From Erwinia pyrifoliae DSM 12163 (lineage in GTDB: Bacteria > Pseudomonadota > Gammaproteobacteria > Enterobacterales > Enterobacteriaceae): a stretch of DNA of 64,000 nt. The notes beneath the pieces were generated by a model. That model worked only from the letters and a program-made list of their open reading frames with translations. It had not been told where the DNA came from and did no database searches. Shown one piece after another: positions 1 to 10,341 of the stretch. Position numbers and translations under genes: made by a program. Location: positions 2,043,807-2,107,806 of the forward strand of contig NC_017390.1 of the NCBI RefSeq assembly GCF_000026985.1. Direction: 5' to 3'. Within the stretch, counting starts at the first letter, position 1; the number at the start of each line of letters is the position of its first letter.

Positions 1-1719
1 GGCAAGGTCGGTGGTGCCTCCGCCGATATCAATTGAGGCGATGCGCAGCGTTTTACCGGCCGGTTCATCGGCGGCTCGGTCGCAGTCGGGGCGCGCCATA
101 CTGGCAAAGAACGCCTCGGCACGACCGCCGAAATTAACCTGTGTTTCGTTATACAGATAAACCATCTGGCCACAGGTCGCTTCATCCCACTCCATCTGTA
201 CCTGGGGGACCGGGACAAGGCTTTTCGCTCGATCCACAGCGAGGGTGAAATCGTCGTCCTGCGGATGCCAGCCCATCGCTTTCCATACCAGCGCAATCGC
301 TTCCTGCATGCGGCGGCGGAAGATTTCGCGTTCCGGTTTTGGCATTGCCGACGGCAGGGTGAGGATAATATTGCGCAGCTGACGCGGCGCGCTGCCGTGT
401 CGCATTTTCTGACGTTGCATCGGGCTGTTGATCTGCAATAGCGCCTGTGCCAGCAGCTCAGACAGCATCAGGCTCATCAGCGAACTGCGGCTGTAATGCG
501 CGGCAAACACCGGCAGACGATCCTCCAGCGCCATGCTGTACAGCGGCTGTCCTTCATCATTAATCAGATTGGTTAGCGGCCGGGCGATGGCCGGCCGCTC
601 CTGCATCAGGTTGCCCGCAGTACGACTGAAACGCCAGCCCGGCGTGTAGCTCTCTTCATCCCACAAATAGCGGCGCGGACTGGAAAGCCCGGTCGCGCCT
701 TCGGTGCCGAGGCGCTGCAGCGCCAGCTGACCCGCTTCACGACCCACCCGGGTGATTGATGGCCAGATAAAGGCATCATCGCGTCCGCTTTCCAGCGAGA
801 AATTCTGTTTACCAAAACTGGCCTGAGCAAACTCGACCCGGCTTTCAAACAGTTCGTTGTACAGCTGATGCGGCTGACTGAGATTGCGCATCTGCAACTC
901 GTAGGTGTGCCTGAGGCCCTGGTGATCGTCCGTGTGGTCTTCGACCATGATGCCGCAAGTGTGTGAATTGCCCACGTCAAGGATTAAATCCACGGCAATT
1001 GCCGGCTCCTGCAGCGAGGCGGCGCTGATCTTCAGTTCAGGCAGCGACAGCTGATGAGCAAGAAAATGCAGGATATTGAGATAGTGAGCCTGATACTCGA
1101 ATTCGCGCAGTGCGGTTTTGATATTCACCTGTGGGCGCTGCTCCAGCTGGGAAGCACTTTCGCTGAAGACTTCGCGCAGCCAGCCATCCACCCAGGTATG
1201 ATCGAGGAATTCTCCCAGCTCATCGCTGTGGTGAGCCAATGCAAAGCTGACCCCGTTCTTACCGTCATTCTCATTCAACGCCAGCGATTCGTCTTCGCCA
1301 TCGGCCCAGACTTTGGTGTCAAACGCCAGCACGACGCGATGCGTGTTACCGCTGGCATCGGCCTTATCTAACTCGACGACTTGCGCACGCGCCCAGTTAT
1401 CAGGGCCGCCAATAAAAGTGCGCGGTGGGTTAAAGCGGAAATAAGGCAGCGGAAGCCACTGTGCGTTAAGCAAAGCGAGCGACTGCTCCAGCGGGAAGCT
1501 GAATTCGGGCTTCACCACTTCGGCAGGCGCACTCGCCACCTGAGGAAGCAGGTATTTTCCGCTCTGCTGATGATAGTGGAGCCGTAGCAGGGGGCCGTTT
1601 GCCGTCTGGCGCACGAATTTACCCGGCCAGTCGGTAGCGAGATCCGGCTTGACAGCAAAGTCGAGGAACTGAATGCCGCTATTCTGTATCAGCGTCATAT
1701 TGGGTATAAAGTCAGTCAT
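1..1719 (-). CDS. srfB: SrfB virulence-associated protein, N-terminal part
   Basis: The gene runs off the left edge of the window, so only the first 573 codons are visible. I translated it by eye from ATG at 1719. The protein is the large second member of the srfABC set. It shows two actin/Hsp70-type (ASKHA) nucleotide-binding signatures: a DVGNSHT phosphate-1 loop around residue 240 and a DIGGGTTDLA loop close to the window edge. This suggests an ATPase fold, although the biochemical role of SrfB is not settled. Known context: srfABC was named in Salmonella as SsrB-regulated and is often found in insect- or plant-associated enterobacteria. It follows srfA by 14 bp and is surely co-transcribed; srfC would be expected beyond the edge. 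Confidence 0.85.
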   Translation of the reverse strand, partial: MTDFIPNMTLIQNSGIQFLDFAVKPDLATDWPGKFVRQTANGPLLRLHYHQQSGKYLLPQVASAPAEVVKPEFSFPLEQSLALLNAQWLPLPYFRFNPPRTFIGGPDNWARAQVVELDKADASGNTHRVVLAFDTKVWADGEDESLALNENDGKNGVSFALAHHSDELGEFLDHTWVDGWLREVFSESASQLEQRPQVNIKTALREFEYQAHYLNILHFLAHQLSLPELKISAASLQEPAIAVDLILDVGNSHTCGIMVEDHTDDHQGLRHTYELQMRNLSQPHQLYNELFESRVEFAQASFGKQNFSLESGRDDAFIWPSITRVGREAGQLALQRLGTEGATGLSSPRRYLWDEESYTPGWRFSRTAGNLMQERPAIARPLTNLINDEGQPLYSMALEDRLPVFAAHYSRSSLMSLMLSELLAQALLQINSPMQRQKMRHGSAPRQLRNIILTLPSAMPKPEREIFRRRMQEAIALVWKAMGWHPQDDDFTLAVDRAKSLVPVPQVQMEWDEATCGQMVYLYNETQVNFGGRAEAFFASMARPDCDRAADEPAGKTLRIASIDIGGGTTDLA

Positions 1720-1733
1720 TGTCGCCAGCATCC

Positions 1734-3098
1734 TCATTTACTCTCACGCTTCATGGTCATTGGCAGCACCGTATCGTTGTTATAACGGCCGCTGCACTCG
1801 GCGGCGCCGGTCAAACCCTGTTTACAGACCAGCTCCGGCATCTGATAGCGCGAGCCGTCGCTACAACGCGCTTTGCTGCGGCTGTTGATCACCAGGTTGC
1901 CTGACTTCATCAGTCCGGCGAACACCTCAACCCGGCAGCTTACGCCGTCGCCCTGAATCATACGGGCGCTGCCTTTACCATTCTGTAGCTGATATTTCAG
2001 CATGGGCGGTGTGCCGGTCAGCGGATTTTTCACCTGTACCCGAACGCGCCAGTTTCCGTTGAGGAACTTGACGGAACCGATTTTTACCGCGTTTTGCGGC
2101 ATCACCAGGTCATCTTTCCCTGCCGGGCGTACATCCGCTAGCGGGGCGGCAGCCGGTGCAGGCGCTGGATCAGGACGGGGCGTGGGTACGACGATGGCGG
2201 AAGTCAGCGGTAGCGCACTCAACACCGCCGGTGCAACCGTGGGGGCTGGCGACCGTGCTGGTGGCTCTACAGCGGGGGGAGTGGCCGGGGGCGATGTGGC
2301 GATGGATCTGTCGCTGCATGCTTTTAACTGTATGCCAAAAGCGACCAGTAATACGGCGGCTGGCAACAGCCAGCCATATCGCAGCCAGGATCGGGCGGCT
2401 GGTTTTTCCTCGACTAACGGCACCGCCGGAACAGGTTCTGACGTCGGTTCATCTGTCGGTTCATCTGTCGGTTCAGGTTCATCAGCCCGGTCTTGCGCAG
2501 TCATAGACGGGATGACCAGAGCCGGTTGCCGGGCGGGTAATGGCTCGGGCTTCGCCACGGAAACGCTGGAGACAGTCACCGGGGCCAGGCGCGACAGGGC
2601 AATCTGGGGATCAACATCATCGAGTGTTAAACAGTCAAAAGCGTTCTGACGGGTCTTTTTATCCAGACTGATAAAACCCCAAAAAGTGATGACCGGCTTG
2701 CCATCAACAAGATAGACAAAGTTCTGGTCCGGGAATTGCAGTGCCTTGTTCAGCAGAGCGCCGAACAGTTTCTGGCCTGGTTTTTCCGAGCGCAGGGCGC
2801 GTTCGCTAATTTCAGCGAAAGTGCTCTGGCATACCAGCAGCTGATTAAGCGCTGCGCTTCGTGCGCTGTTACTGGCAGAAGCCCAGGTAGTCACTTTACC
2901 CGCTACGGGGGAATACCAGTCAAGACGGTTGCCGGCATCGTTCGGCTGAGGGATAGCCAGGCAGTCGGCTATCTGTGACTGTTTTCTCAGGCGCAGGGTT
3001 TCGCGCAGTTGCAAAGCGGAGAGATAAACCGGTTGACCGCTTTCACCGAGGGCAAGAAGCGCGTCCAGATTTCCACTGCGTAAGAAGATTTTTGCCAC
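1734..3098 (-). CDS. srfA: SrfA-like virulence-associated membrane protein
   Basis: 454 aa when started at GTG 3098, which has AAGG eight bases upstream. An upstream start at 3185 is possible, but the extra 29 residues look non-conserved and SrfA proteins begin near the (V/M)AK(I/M)FLRSGNL motif. The N-terminal 190 residues are globular. They are followed by an acidic TDEP/TSEP repeat, one transmembrane segment (about residues 242-260 of this start), a proline/alanine-rich linker and a C-terminal domain with several cysteines. The acidic repeat is mirrored in DNA as a short direct repeat near 2449-2480. This layout suggests a membrane-anchored protein with a linker-borne extracytoplasmic domain; orientation is inferred. 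It is the first gene of the srfAB(C) operon. Confidence 0.8.
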   Translation of the reverse strand: MAKIFLRSGNLDALLALGESGQPVYLSALQLRETLRLRKQSQIADCLAIPQPNDAGNRLDWYSPVAGKVTTWASASNSARSAALNQLLVCQSTFAEISERALRSEKPGQKLFGALLNKALQFPDQNFVYLVDGKPVITFWGFISLDKKTRQNAFDCLTLDDVDPQIALSRLAPVTVSSVSVAKPEPLPARQPALVIPSMTAQDRADEPEPTDEPTDEPTSEPVPAVPLVEEKPAARSWLRYGWLLPAAVLLVAFGIQLKACSDRSIATSPPATPPAVEPPARSPAPTVAPAVLSALPLTSAIVVPTPRPDPAPAPAAAPLADVRPAGKDDLVMPQNAVKIGSVKFLNGNWRVRVQVKNPLTGTPPMLKYQLQNGKGSARMIQGDGVSCRVEVFAGLMKSGNLVINSRSKARCSDGSRYQMPELVCKQGLTGAAECSGRYNNDTVLPMTMKRESK

Positions 3099-3512
3099 GC
3101 AAAAGGCCTTATATTCAGGATTGGATTTAACAGGCGGGTAATAACAGCATAGTCTAGTGCCGTTTGACTTAAACCAAATGCGCAAACAAGCTATAAATTA
3201 GTTGGGTATTTTGAGCATAGAAGGGAACGGAACATTGAGCCGTGTCAACCCATAAAGAACAACCGTCATTTTGACCTGCCTGGCCATCCGCTATCGCAAG
3301 GCCGGACGATGAGATGATTAACATAGGCTTATGTCGGCAGCAAGACTGGCGTTGCCATCGTTATGACGTTGATTGCCGGGTAGAGCGATACGCTGGCGCT
3401 GCGACTGTAAAACTCTGGTAAATAGGAACAACCCTAAGCAGGAACGGCTGTTTTTATCAGCACGCAACGCTATGATATCCGGCTTAAACCACACTGAGGA
3501 AATAGCGTCATT
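3099..3512. other. Intergenic region srfA / lipoprotein gene
   Basis: About 410 bp between divergent genes, which must hold the promoters of srfA and of the lipoprotein gene. I saw no clear operator, repeat or RNA gene. The reading frames that cross it look like chance openings. Confidence 0.5.
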
Positions 3513-3947
3513 ATGTTTTATCGTTCCACTCTTGTCACTCTTGCGGCCACGCTGGCGCTTGCAGGCTGTAGCCATAAAGCGGCTGAAGCCCCTGCCACCG
3601 TGGAGGTAAGCGCTGCTGAAGCCACCCCTGCCGTATCTGAATTTGCTGCAGGGCCAACGCAGATTAATGTCTCGCACATCCTCACCCGCGCCGATGACGG
3701 CTCGACGGTGATCCTGACTATCGACGATAAAGAGGCGGGAATGTTGGGTCGCGGAGACAGCAAAGCGCTGTTTGTCTCTGCCGGAAAACATAAGGTCGGG
3801 GGCTATGTGCAAACGCTTTTTGGCCTTGGCCGGGTCAGTATTCAGTCTGTTGACGTCACCACTAACACCGATCAAGCCGTTCACGTTGCCTATTCAGTGA
3901 CGAGGAACAAACCGGCTTTTGCCGTCACAAGCTCCACTGCTGGCTAA
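3513..3947 (+). CDS. Small lipoprotein of unknown function
   Basis: 144 aa. The N-terminus is a textbook lipoprotein signal: basic start, hydrophobic stretch and lipobox LAGC with Cys19 as the lipidation site. The residue after Cys is Ser, so outer-membrane sorting is expected. The mature part begins with an Ala/Glu/Pro-rich linker (to about residue 45) and then a compact domain rich in short beta-like segments with a central ILTIDDKEAG stretch. That pattern recalls small carbohydrate- or envelope-associated beta domains, but I do not recognise the family. It stands alone and is followed by a strong hairpin terminator shared with mqo. Confidence 0.7.
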   Translation: MFYRSTLVTLAATLALAGCSHKAAEAPATVEVSAAEATPAVSEFAAGPTQINVSHILTRADDGSTVILTIDDKEAGMLGRGDSKALFVSAGKHKVGGYVQTLFGLGRVSIQSVDVTTNTDQAVHVAYSVTRNKPAFAVTSSTAG

Positions 3948-3993
3948 TATCGCCTTACAGCTGCTGTCCGGGCTGATAACCTGTTCTGCAAAA

Positions 3994-4026
3994 TAAAAAA
4001 AGCCCGGTGATAGTCACCGGGCTTTA
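3994..4026. terminator. Bidirectional terminator between lipoprotein gene and mqo
   Basis: The stem AAAGCCCGGTGA / TCACCGGGCTTT with a very short loop is flanked by an A-run on the left and T residues on the right. It can serve both convergent genes. Confidence 0.85.
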
Positions 4027-4046
4027 GCCGTTACATGCGTTACAAA

Positions 4047-5702
4047 TTACAGCGCCATATCATGTTGTGCGCTTTCAACGTGCTTTTCTTGCTGTGGTGC
4101 CACATCGGTGGCTTTACCGGTTTTGCTATCAATTACCGGGGGTTTAGTCAGTTGCAGCGTCGCTGCGGTGTCGTTCCAAACCTGCTGGGTTAAGGACACG
4201 TTGCCATTCAACTGCTGGCCATAGCTTGGCACGATAGCGCGGATCTTGCTCTGCCACTCTGGTGAGTTGAACTCCTCAGGGAACAGTTTCTTAATGACGT
4301 TCAGCGCGATAGGAGCCGCTGTTGATGCTCCCGGCGATGCGCCCAACAGAGCAGCAAGGGTTTTCTGCTTGTCGGTAACAATTTCGGTACCCAACTTCAG
4401 CACGCCACCTTTGTCAGCGTCCTTTTTAATAATCTGAACGCGCTGGCCTGCCTGAATCAGCTTCCAGTCTTCCTTACGCGCATTCGGGTAGTACTCTTTC
4501 AGCGCAGCGAAACGGTCATCGTCGCTTAGCATCACCTGACCCACCAGGTATTTCACCAGGTCAAAGTTATCGAGGCCCACATGGGTCATCGGCATCACGT
4601 TGCTGGTGGTGGTGGTGCTGAGAAGATCGAACAACGAGCCATTTTTCAGGAACTTGGTTGAGAAGGTGGCGAAGGGCCCGAACAGTACTACGCGTTTACC
4701 GTCAATAAAGCGGGCATCCAGATGCGGTACTGACATTGGCGGTGCGCCAACGGAAGCCTGACCATACACTTTTTCCGTATGCTGTTTGGTCACTTCAGGA
4801 TGTTCGCTCACCAGGAACGAACCGCCCACCGGGAAGCCAGCATAGTTATCCGCTTCCGGGATGCCGGTTTTCTGCAACAGCTTCAACGCGCCGCCGCCAG
4901 CACCGATAAACACGTATTTCGCATCAACGCTGTGCTTATCACCGCTTTTAACAACGGTAATGGTGACATGCCATGAGTTATCGGCATTACGTGTAAACCC
5001 GGTAGCTTCAGATGAGGTTTCCAGCGTGAAGTTTTTATCTTTCTTCAGACTGCCGATCAGCTGACGGGTGATTTCGCCGTAGTTCACGTCGGTACCAACC
5101 GGAGTCCAGGTTGCTGCAACTTTCTGCTGCGGGTCGCGGCCTTCAATGATCAGCGGTGACCATTGCTTGATCTGGTTTTGATCGGTTGAGAATTTCATTC
5201 CCTGGAACAGGGTAGTCTGCTGCAGCGCCTCATAGCGTTTGGTCAGGTAGTTAACGTTATTATCACCCCAGACAAAGCTCATATGCGGGGTCGAGTTGAT
5301 AAAGGAGTGCGGGTCGTTGAGGATGCCGCGCTTCACCTGAGTGGTCCAGAACTGGCGGGAAATCATAAATTGCTCGTTGATTTCCAGCGCTTTGCTGACG
5401 TCAATGGAACCGTCCGCACGCTGGGGCGTGTAGTTCAGTTCCATGTTGGCCGAGTGGCCCGTGCCGGCGTTATTCCAGCCGTTAGAAGACTCCAGGGCAA
5501 CGCCATCGAGCTTTTCCACCATCAGCTGCTTCCAGCCTGGCTGAAGTTCCTGGAGAAAAGTGCCCAGTGATGCACTCATAATGCCGCCGCCAATCAGCAG
5601 CACATCCGTTTTCTGTGGGGCAGCGTTTTCAGCCCAGCTACTGCTACAAACAAGCAGAGCGGACAAGGAGAGAACAGGGATCGTTTTTCTGATGTTAGAC
5701 AT
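4047..5702 (-). CDS. mqo: Malate:quinone oxidoreductase
   Basis: 551 aa. This FAD-dependent, membrane-associated enzyme oxidises L-malate to oxaloacetate and passes electrons to quinone, bypassing NAD-dependent malate dehydrogenase. Seen: a dinucleotide-binding motif [10 protein letters not shown] at residues 38-47, the [26 protein letters not shown] region near residue 72, and length typical of the family (E. coli Mqo about 548 aa). Residues 1-25 form a signal-like hydrophobic stretch ending SSWA, as many enterobacterial Mqo proteins have. The upstream region is long and AT-rich. The gene is monocistronic and converges on the lipoprotein gene at a shared terminator. Confidence 0.95.
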   Translation of the reverse strand: MSNIRKTIPVLSLSALLVCSSSWAENAAPQKTDVLLIGGGIMSASLGTFLQELQPGWKQLMVEKLDGVALESSNGWNNAGTGHSANMELNYTPQRADGSIDVSKALEINEQFMISRQFWTTQVKRGILNDPHSFINSTPHMSFVWGDNNVNYLTKRYEALQQTTLFQGMKFSTDQNQIKQWSPLIIEGRDPQQKVAATWTPVGTDVNYGEITRQLIGSLKKDKNFTLETSSEATGFTRNADNSWHVTITVVKSGDKHSVDAKYVFIGAGGGALKLLQKTGIPEADNYAGFPVGGSFLVSEHPEVTKQHTEKVYGQASVGAPPMSVPHLDARFIDGKRVVLFGPFATFSTKFLKNGSLFDLLSTTTTSNVMPMTHVGLDNFDLVKYLVGQVMLSDDDRFAALKEYYPNARKEDWKLIQAGQRVQIIKKDADKGGVLKLGTEIVTDKQKTLAALLGASPGASTAAPIALNVIKKLFPEEFNSPEWQSKIRAIVPSYGQQLNGNVSLTQQVWNDTAATLQLTKPPVIDSKTGKATDVAPQQEKHVESAQHDMAL

Positions 5703-6153
5703 ATCGAATATCAGTATTAGTTAAAGAATTGAAAATATATTTTAGCGCAATTTAACCATAAGTTAATAACTATTTTCACAACTTAAGCTAAATCTGGTTT
5801 TTTTTAATTCCTGATTGGTTTCTTTAATTGCACAGATAATTTTTTTAGTTAAAAAACCTGCGGGTTAATTTACAGAAGTGCGAAAAGTTGGTTATTTTTC
5901 AATGAAATCAGTTATCACGCACCCTTTAAGTGGTTAATCTGGCGTGTTGTCTATATGTTTTTGGAAAAATAGCACATTATTGTCAATAATAATCACCGCT
6001 CAGGCGGCATTTTGGCCGGGTTATCAGTTGGTGCAATGAGCCGGCTGCACTGTCTGGTGGCGATTAACTATCATACTGATGCCGTTAACTGGGCATATGC
6101 GCTGGATGTGCCAGGATTATTCACTATCGCCAACTTAACGGAATATAGCGCTA
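5703..6153. other. AT-rich intergenic region upstream of mqo, with possible gene remnant
   Basis: 5703-5990 is strongly AT-rich and is probably the mqo promoter and regulatory region. From about 5990 to 6168 the base composition becomes coding-like, and the + strand has an open frame of about 58 codons without a convincing start. It reads through hydrophobic/aromatic-rich sequence and ends over the start of the next gene. This could be the 3' remnant of a lost upstream gene; I do not recognise it. Confidence 0.35.
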
Positions 6154-6603
6154 ATGAAGGAATTTGATTATCAGCAGGATTTTAAGGGCATCAATTTTCG
6201 CCAACAGCCTGAAAAATATCAGGTAGGCCGGGGGGAGCAGGGCGTATTGATAGTAGAGCCTTATAAAAGTGAGATACTGCCCCACTGGCGCTTTAAAACT
6301 CCCGCTATTGCCGATATTTCCGCCAAAAAGATTATGCAGCTTTTTGAAGCCTACCGCGCAGATGATGATTTCGTCGGCATGGATATGGCACGTAAATTTA
6401 TCCAAATGGGTTATACGCGGGCGCGCCGCTACGCGAATCACAAAGGTGGGCGTAAATATGATGCCGATAAGCAGATCCTGCCTTATCAACTCAATGAAGA
6501 AAAAGCCGCAGCGGCCGCTATTTTCAAACACTGCTGGGACCAGATCCGGGAGGATAAGGATTATCTGTCACGTAAAAAAAAGCATCAGTTGCTTTATGGT
6601 TAA
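6154..6603 (+). CDS. DUF4385 family protein
   Basis: 149 aa. The protein begins MKEFDYQQDF and has the YQVGRGEQGVL, EPYKSEILPHWRFKTP and GMDMARKFIQMGYTRARRYANH motifs that I associate with the DUF4385 family of small soluble proteins. It is Lys/Arg-rich towards the C-terminus (KHCWDQIREDKDYLSRKKKH). The function of the family is unknown. No signal peptide or membrane segment is seen. The start overlaps the end of a possible remnant frame upstream; no good Shine-Dalgarno is visible beyond a weak purine stretch. It converges on the carbonic anhydrase gene. Confidence 0.75.
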   Translation: MKEFDYQQDFKGINFRQQPEKYQVGRGEQGVLIVEPYKSEILPHWRFKTPAIADISAKKIMQLFEAYRADDDFVGMDMARKFIQMGYTRARRYANHKGGRKYDADKQILPYQLNEEKAAAAAIFKHCWDQIREDKDYLSRKKKHQLLYG

Positions 6604-6691
6604 CGTTGATGGCGGCGGCAGCCTGAAATGAACTCGCACAAGTCAGTGCAAGGGGAATGGGGAAAATGCAGGGCATCCATGCCGCTGAGAA

Positions 6692-7327
6692 TTACTCGAA
6701 ATGAACCTGCGGGTTATCAGATAACAGAACGAACCGTTTGCTGTTTTTATCCAGCGCCAGAATGACACCGCTTTCAATATCATAAACCCAGCCATGCAGG
6801 CGTAACGCATTGTTACGTAAGCCAACAGCAACAGATGGGTGCGTTTTGATATTGTTTAGCTGCGCAATGACATTCTCCTGAACCATGGCCTTCACTTTTT
6901 CCTCTTCGCTGCCGTAGGTTTTTTTCTCGATAACCGCCTTAGCCGCATCGGCATAGCGCAGCCAGTGTTCAACGGCCGGCATCGGTTCAAGACACTGGCA
7001 AGTAGCTATTGCTTTCATGGCACCACAGTTTGAATGCCCACAAATAACAATATCGCTTACGCCCAGCGCAACGACTGCGTATTCGATCGTTGCAGATACG
7101 CCGCCCGGTTCCGGTCCGAAGGAGGGCACAATGTTGCCGGCATTACGAATAACAAAGAGCTGCCCGGGATCTTGCTGGGTGACCAGCTCCGGCACCAGGC
7201 GGCTATCTGAACATGAGATGAACAACGCTTTGGGATTCTGACCAGAGGCAAGGCTGCGGAACAACTCTTTTTGTTCCGGGAAAATCTCTTTCTGGAAGTT
7301 CAGGAAACCTTCGACAATGTGTTGCAT
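6692..7327 (-). CDS. cynT: Beta-class carbonic anhydrase, CynT type
   Basis: 211 aa. Catalyses reversible hydration of CO2 to bicarbonate using zinc. Seen: CSDSR (Cys39, Asp41, Arg43) and CGHSNCG (His98, Cys101), the zinc and active-site residues of beta carbonic anhydrases. The SRLVPELVT and [12 protein letters not shown] segments match E. coli CynT more closely than Can. No cynS cyanase or cynX neighbour is present, so a cyanate role cannot be inferred and a general bicarbonate-supply role is as likely. The gene is monocistronic. The start at 7327 has a purine-rich AGAGAT stretch upstream. Confidence 0.93.
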   Translation of the reverse strand: MQHIVEGFLNFQKEIFPEQKELFRSLASGQNPKALFISCSDSRLVPELVTQQDPGQLFVIRNAGNIVPSFGPEPGGVSATIEYAVVALGVSDIVICGHSNCGAMKAIATCQCLEPMPAVEHWLRYADAAKAVIEKKTYGSEEEKVKAMVQENVIAQLNNIKTHPSVAVGLRNNALRLHGWVYDIESGVILALDKNSKRFVLLSDNPQVHFE

Positions 7328-7468
7328 AGCGATATCTCTTTTTAGTAGTGATGGTACAACTCAGATAACATTCTGCATTTTATCAGTGACGGCTACAACC
7401 GCCATGCTGGTGCGCGGGTCACCCGTCGGCCAGAAGCGGAAAACCCGCCGTGGCCGACTTTGCGATAT

Positions 7469-9406
7469 TTAAATGGTTGCCGTGGTACGGAAAACAGCAA
7501 CCATATCGAGTAACTGGATGGCTCGGGCAGCGAGATCTCCTGCTGATGAGGCTGATTGTTCAACCATAACCGCATTCTGCTGGATTGAGCGATCCATTTG
7601 GCTTACGGCAATATTCACTTGTGTCACACCGGAAGTTTGCTCCTTAGAAGAGGTTGAAATTTCATTCACCAGTCGCGCCGTTTGCGCAATGGCCTTAACG
7701 CTTTGCTTGACCTTATCCCCTGAGTCCTGGGCTTGCAGAATCCCCTGACGGGCAATGTCAACCGATTGTCCTGTCAGCAGTTTGATATCCTTGGCAGCTC
7801 TTGCCGACCTTTGGGCAAGCGCTCTTACCTCCTCAGCGACGACGGCAAACCCTCTGCCATGTTCTCCAGCTCTTGCCGCTTCTACGGATGCATTCAATGC
7901 CAGAATATTGGTCTGAAATGCAATATGATCAATAACGCTGGTGATTTCCTCAATCTGGCCAGCGCTGGTGCTGATTTTCTGCATCAAACTAAGCACGGAT
8001 TCCATTGATTCTCCCCCCATAAGCGCAGATTCGGTAGCCGAGCTTGCCATAACGGCGGCATGACGAGTATTTTCGGCGTTTTGAAGTATGCTGGACGAAA
8101 GCTGCTCCATGCTTGCGGCTGTTTCCGCAACAGAGGCAGCCTGTTCCTCTGTACGAGATGAGAGGTCATTATTCCCTTTGGCTATCTCTTCAGATGAGGT
8201 CGCGATGGTAGCCGCATGATGCTTAATATCTGCAACTAGCGATGAAAGACGTTGACGCATTTTCATCAGTGAATGAGTCAGATCTGCCACTTCATTAGTG
8301 CCTGTTTGCACAAGGTGAGAAGTTAAATCTCCAGAGGCCACTTCGCTGGCAACTTTAGTCGCTTCACTGACCGGGCCGGTAATCGAATGACTAATACAGA
8401 TACCCATAACGATGACCATAATGGCAATGACAATAAGCCATGCTAAAAGCTGCAATTGATTTAATCGATGCTGTTTAATCTGTTCGGAAAGCATAAACAT
8501 CAATTCATCGCAGCCTTCATTAGCCAATATCGCATAGTCATTAATAGCCAGAGTCAATGCTGCCGCATAATCTTCAGCTTGAGGGCGCTTTCCGTGTTTT
8601 AGAAAACCGTCTTCAGTCATCGCTAACGCTTCATTATATTTTTTCAAAGCGATATCAGACAGAGGATTAAGCTTCATACATAACGCGTTGTCAGACTGAC
8701 AAGATTTCACAAGTTCCGCGTTGAAATTTTCGAACGCAATTTTACCATTATTTATCAGCACCTCCATGCGCACCAAATCACTGGCACTGATAGCGTCTTT
8801 CTTAAGCAGCGAGGAAACACCAACAGCTTGCATCTGAGCAATAGCTTCTGTTAAAGTCGGCAGGCGATTTAGCATGGCTATTATAAGCTGATAACTGCGA
8901 AGATCGGGGTCGAGAGATAAATTATGATAATCGAGTATATGCGTGTTTATATCAAGGAGCATGCGTATTAAATCAGTGTGGCGCTTTAAATTTCCCGAAG
9001 TTGTGAGGTTTTTATCATCGATATCGCTTTGCAATTGATTCCACAAAGCAGTTAGTTCACTAAATCTCTGTTGAACATGATTGTCAATGGAAGTTGTACG
9101 CAAATACGCCCCAATGGCATCTGCTTTTGAATTCACCCGATCTCTCGATGCGATGCGGGTTGGACTTACCGGGTTATTTGTAGCAATGGCAAAAGCCGTT
9201 TCAGTCCGATGACGCTGCATAAGATTTAACAGGTCGAACACCTCTTTTTCTACAGGCACGCCTTTTAATTCAAGTATCTTGGTATTCACATCCGCGTTCC
9301 CTTCTTGAATATACATCCAGGTAGGGACAGCAAAGAGCAATAAACCGAATACGCCAAGAAGCAGGAGCTTTGCAGGCAATGAGATGTGATTCAATATTCT
9401 TTTCAT
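7469..9406 (-). CDS. Methyl-accepting chemotaxis protein
   Basis: 645 aa transmembrane chemoreceptor. Seen: transmembrane helix 1 (about residues 14-33); a mostly helical periplasmic sensing domain of about 285 residues; transmembrane helix 2 (about 320-342); a HAMP linker; then the cytoplasmic signalling helices with the conserved hairpin tip ([11 protein letters not shown]). The large helical sensor domain resembles NIT or bimodular helical sensors rather than the small Tar/Tsr four-helix bundle; the ligand is unknown. The C-terminus lacks the NWETF-type CheR/CheB docking pentapeptide, so it would rely on other receptors for efficient adaptation. The gene stands alone, with AT-rich DNA upstream. 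Confidence 0.93.
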   Translation of the reverse strand: MKRILNHISLPAKLLLLGVFGLLLFAVPTWMYIQEGNADVNTKILELKGVPVEKEVFDLLNLMQRHRTETAFAIATNNPVSPTRIASRDRVNSKADAIGAYLRTTSIDNHVQQRFSELTALWNQLQSDIDDKNLTTSGNLKRHTDLIRMLLDINTHILDYHNLSLDPDLRSYQLIIAMLNRLPTLTEAIAQMQAVGVSSLLKKDAISASDLVRMEVLINNGKIAFENFNAELVKSCQSDNALCMKLNPLSDIALKKYNEALAMTEDGFLKHGKRPQAEDYAAALTLAINDYAILANEGCDELMFMLSEQIKQHRLNQLQLLAWLIVIAIMVIVMGICISHSITGPVSEATKVASEVASGDLTSHLVQTGTNEVADLTHSLMKMRQRLSSLVADIKHHAATIATSSEEIAKGNNDLSSRTEEQAASVAETAASMEQLSSSILQNAENTRHAAVMASSATESALMGGESMESVLSLMQKISTSAGQIEEITSVIDHIAFQTNILALNASVEAARAGEHGRGFAVVAEEVRALAQRSARAAKDIKLLTGQSVDIARQGILQAQDSGDKVKQSVKAIAQTARLVNEISTSSKEQTSGVTQVNIAVSQMDRSIQQNAVMVEQSASSAGDLAARAIQLLDMVAVFRTTATI

Positions 9407-9778
9407 GTTTCAAATCATCTCGTCGAAATCAATTAAAATTAAATATGCATAATGATTTGATAATTCACTATTTAAAGATAAACTCCGCGAGGTTATTTGA
9501 CAGGCAATGGAAAGGGCAGGGGTGGTATTATCGATATAAGTACTGATCATTGCTTGAAGTTCCCGATGGTGAAAAAAGTAAAAAAAAGGCATCAATTTAT
9601 TTTTAATCACCTGAAATAGTATATTTTTTCTATCACCACTTCATGCCAACTAATGATGATTAACCTAATTTTAATTTAAAAAACCTTAATTTTAGCCATT
9701 AATAACCCCGTTCCTGTACATAACGACCGACCATAGCGGCTCCAGGACATTACGTGTTCCTGTAGTCGGATGGATTCC
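9407..9778. other. AT-rich spacer and junction with IS remnant
   Basis: Upstream region of the chemoreceptor gene, very AT-rich, then about 100 bp of sequence that no longer matches the transposase. It contains a KOPS-like octamer at 9514. Nothing else is supportable. Confidence 0.4.
9514..9521 (+). promoter_or_regulatory. KOPS-like octamer GGGCAGGG
   Basis: Matches the FtsK-orienting consensus GGGNAGGG on the + strand, pointing rightwards to dif 820 bp away. Confidence 0.45.
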
Positions 9779-10297
9779 AGCAGGCAGCACTTCGGTGCAC
9801 GGCCTTCAAACCAGTCGTGGTGTGAACCGTCAATCTGAATGAGTTCACCCAAACAGTCGCGGCGATACCGGGGCTGATAGACTCGCGATCGCCGATGGGC
9901 ATGCGGCACCCAGAGAGCATCGGCAGTCATCCAGCAGCGCAGCGTCTCGACTGAAACAGAAATCCCGTGACGCCCCTGAAGCTTTTCTGCGGCAAATGTG
10001 GGCCCGAAACCGACGTAATTTTCACGTAGCAGCGTCAGTATCCGATGGCGCAGTGCAACATCAATGCGATGAGTTCCAGGCATACCGCGACGAGTGTTCG
10101 TCAACCCGGCAGCACCGGATTCCCTGAAGCGGTTCATCAGACGTTGTACCTGACGTTCTGTGAGATCCAACTGAGAGGCGGTATCACGGCGACGCAGGCG
10201 CTTTTCAACAACGGCCTGGATCACCGGCAAGCGGTGGAGTTCTTTAGAAGAGATCTCCCATAAAGGTGGCAAATGCGCCGTATCTGGGTGACATTAT
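9779..10297 (-). pseudogene. Truncated IS1202/ISNCY-type transposase
   Basis: The frame opens at 10272 and matches the N-terminal half of the transposase: a helix-turn-helix region (DLTERQVQRLMNRFRESGAAGL), a second HTH-like region, and the first catalytic Asp in LIQIDGSHHDWF. Homology breaks just after CCLL near 9779, before the second and third acidic residues, so the enzyme is dead; the frame runs on in unrelated sequence to 9676. Full-length members have about 400 residues or more. The 5' side keeps what looks like the IS end, a GTGACATTAT element at 10288. The remnant lies immediately beside dif. Confidence 0.75.
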
Positions 10298-10321
10298 AAA
10301 CTAGCTAAAAAGTGACATTAT
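10288..10321. repeat. Direct GTGACATTAT repeats at IS end
   Basis: GTGACATTAT occurs at 10288-10297 and again at 10312-10321, 24 bp apart. They probably form the terminal transposase-binding sites of the IS; the second copy ends 20 bp before dif. Confidence 0.5.
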
Positions 10322-10341
10322 CAAATGGGACTTACAACATT

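Noticed and set aside
3318..3884. 188-codon minus-strand frame over the lipoprotein gene
   Set aside because: It lies antisense to a gene with a clear lipobox and ribosome site, and the translation has no recognisable domain.
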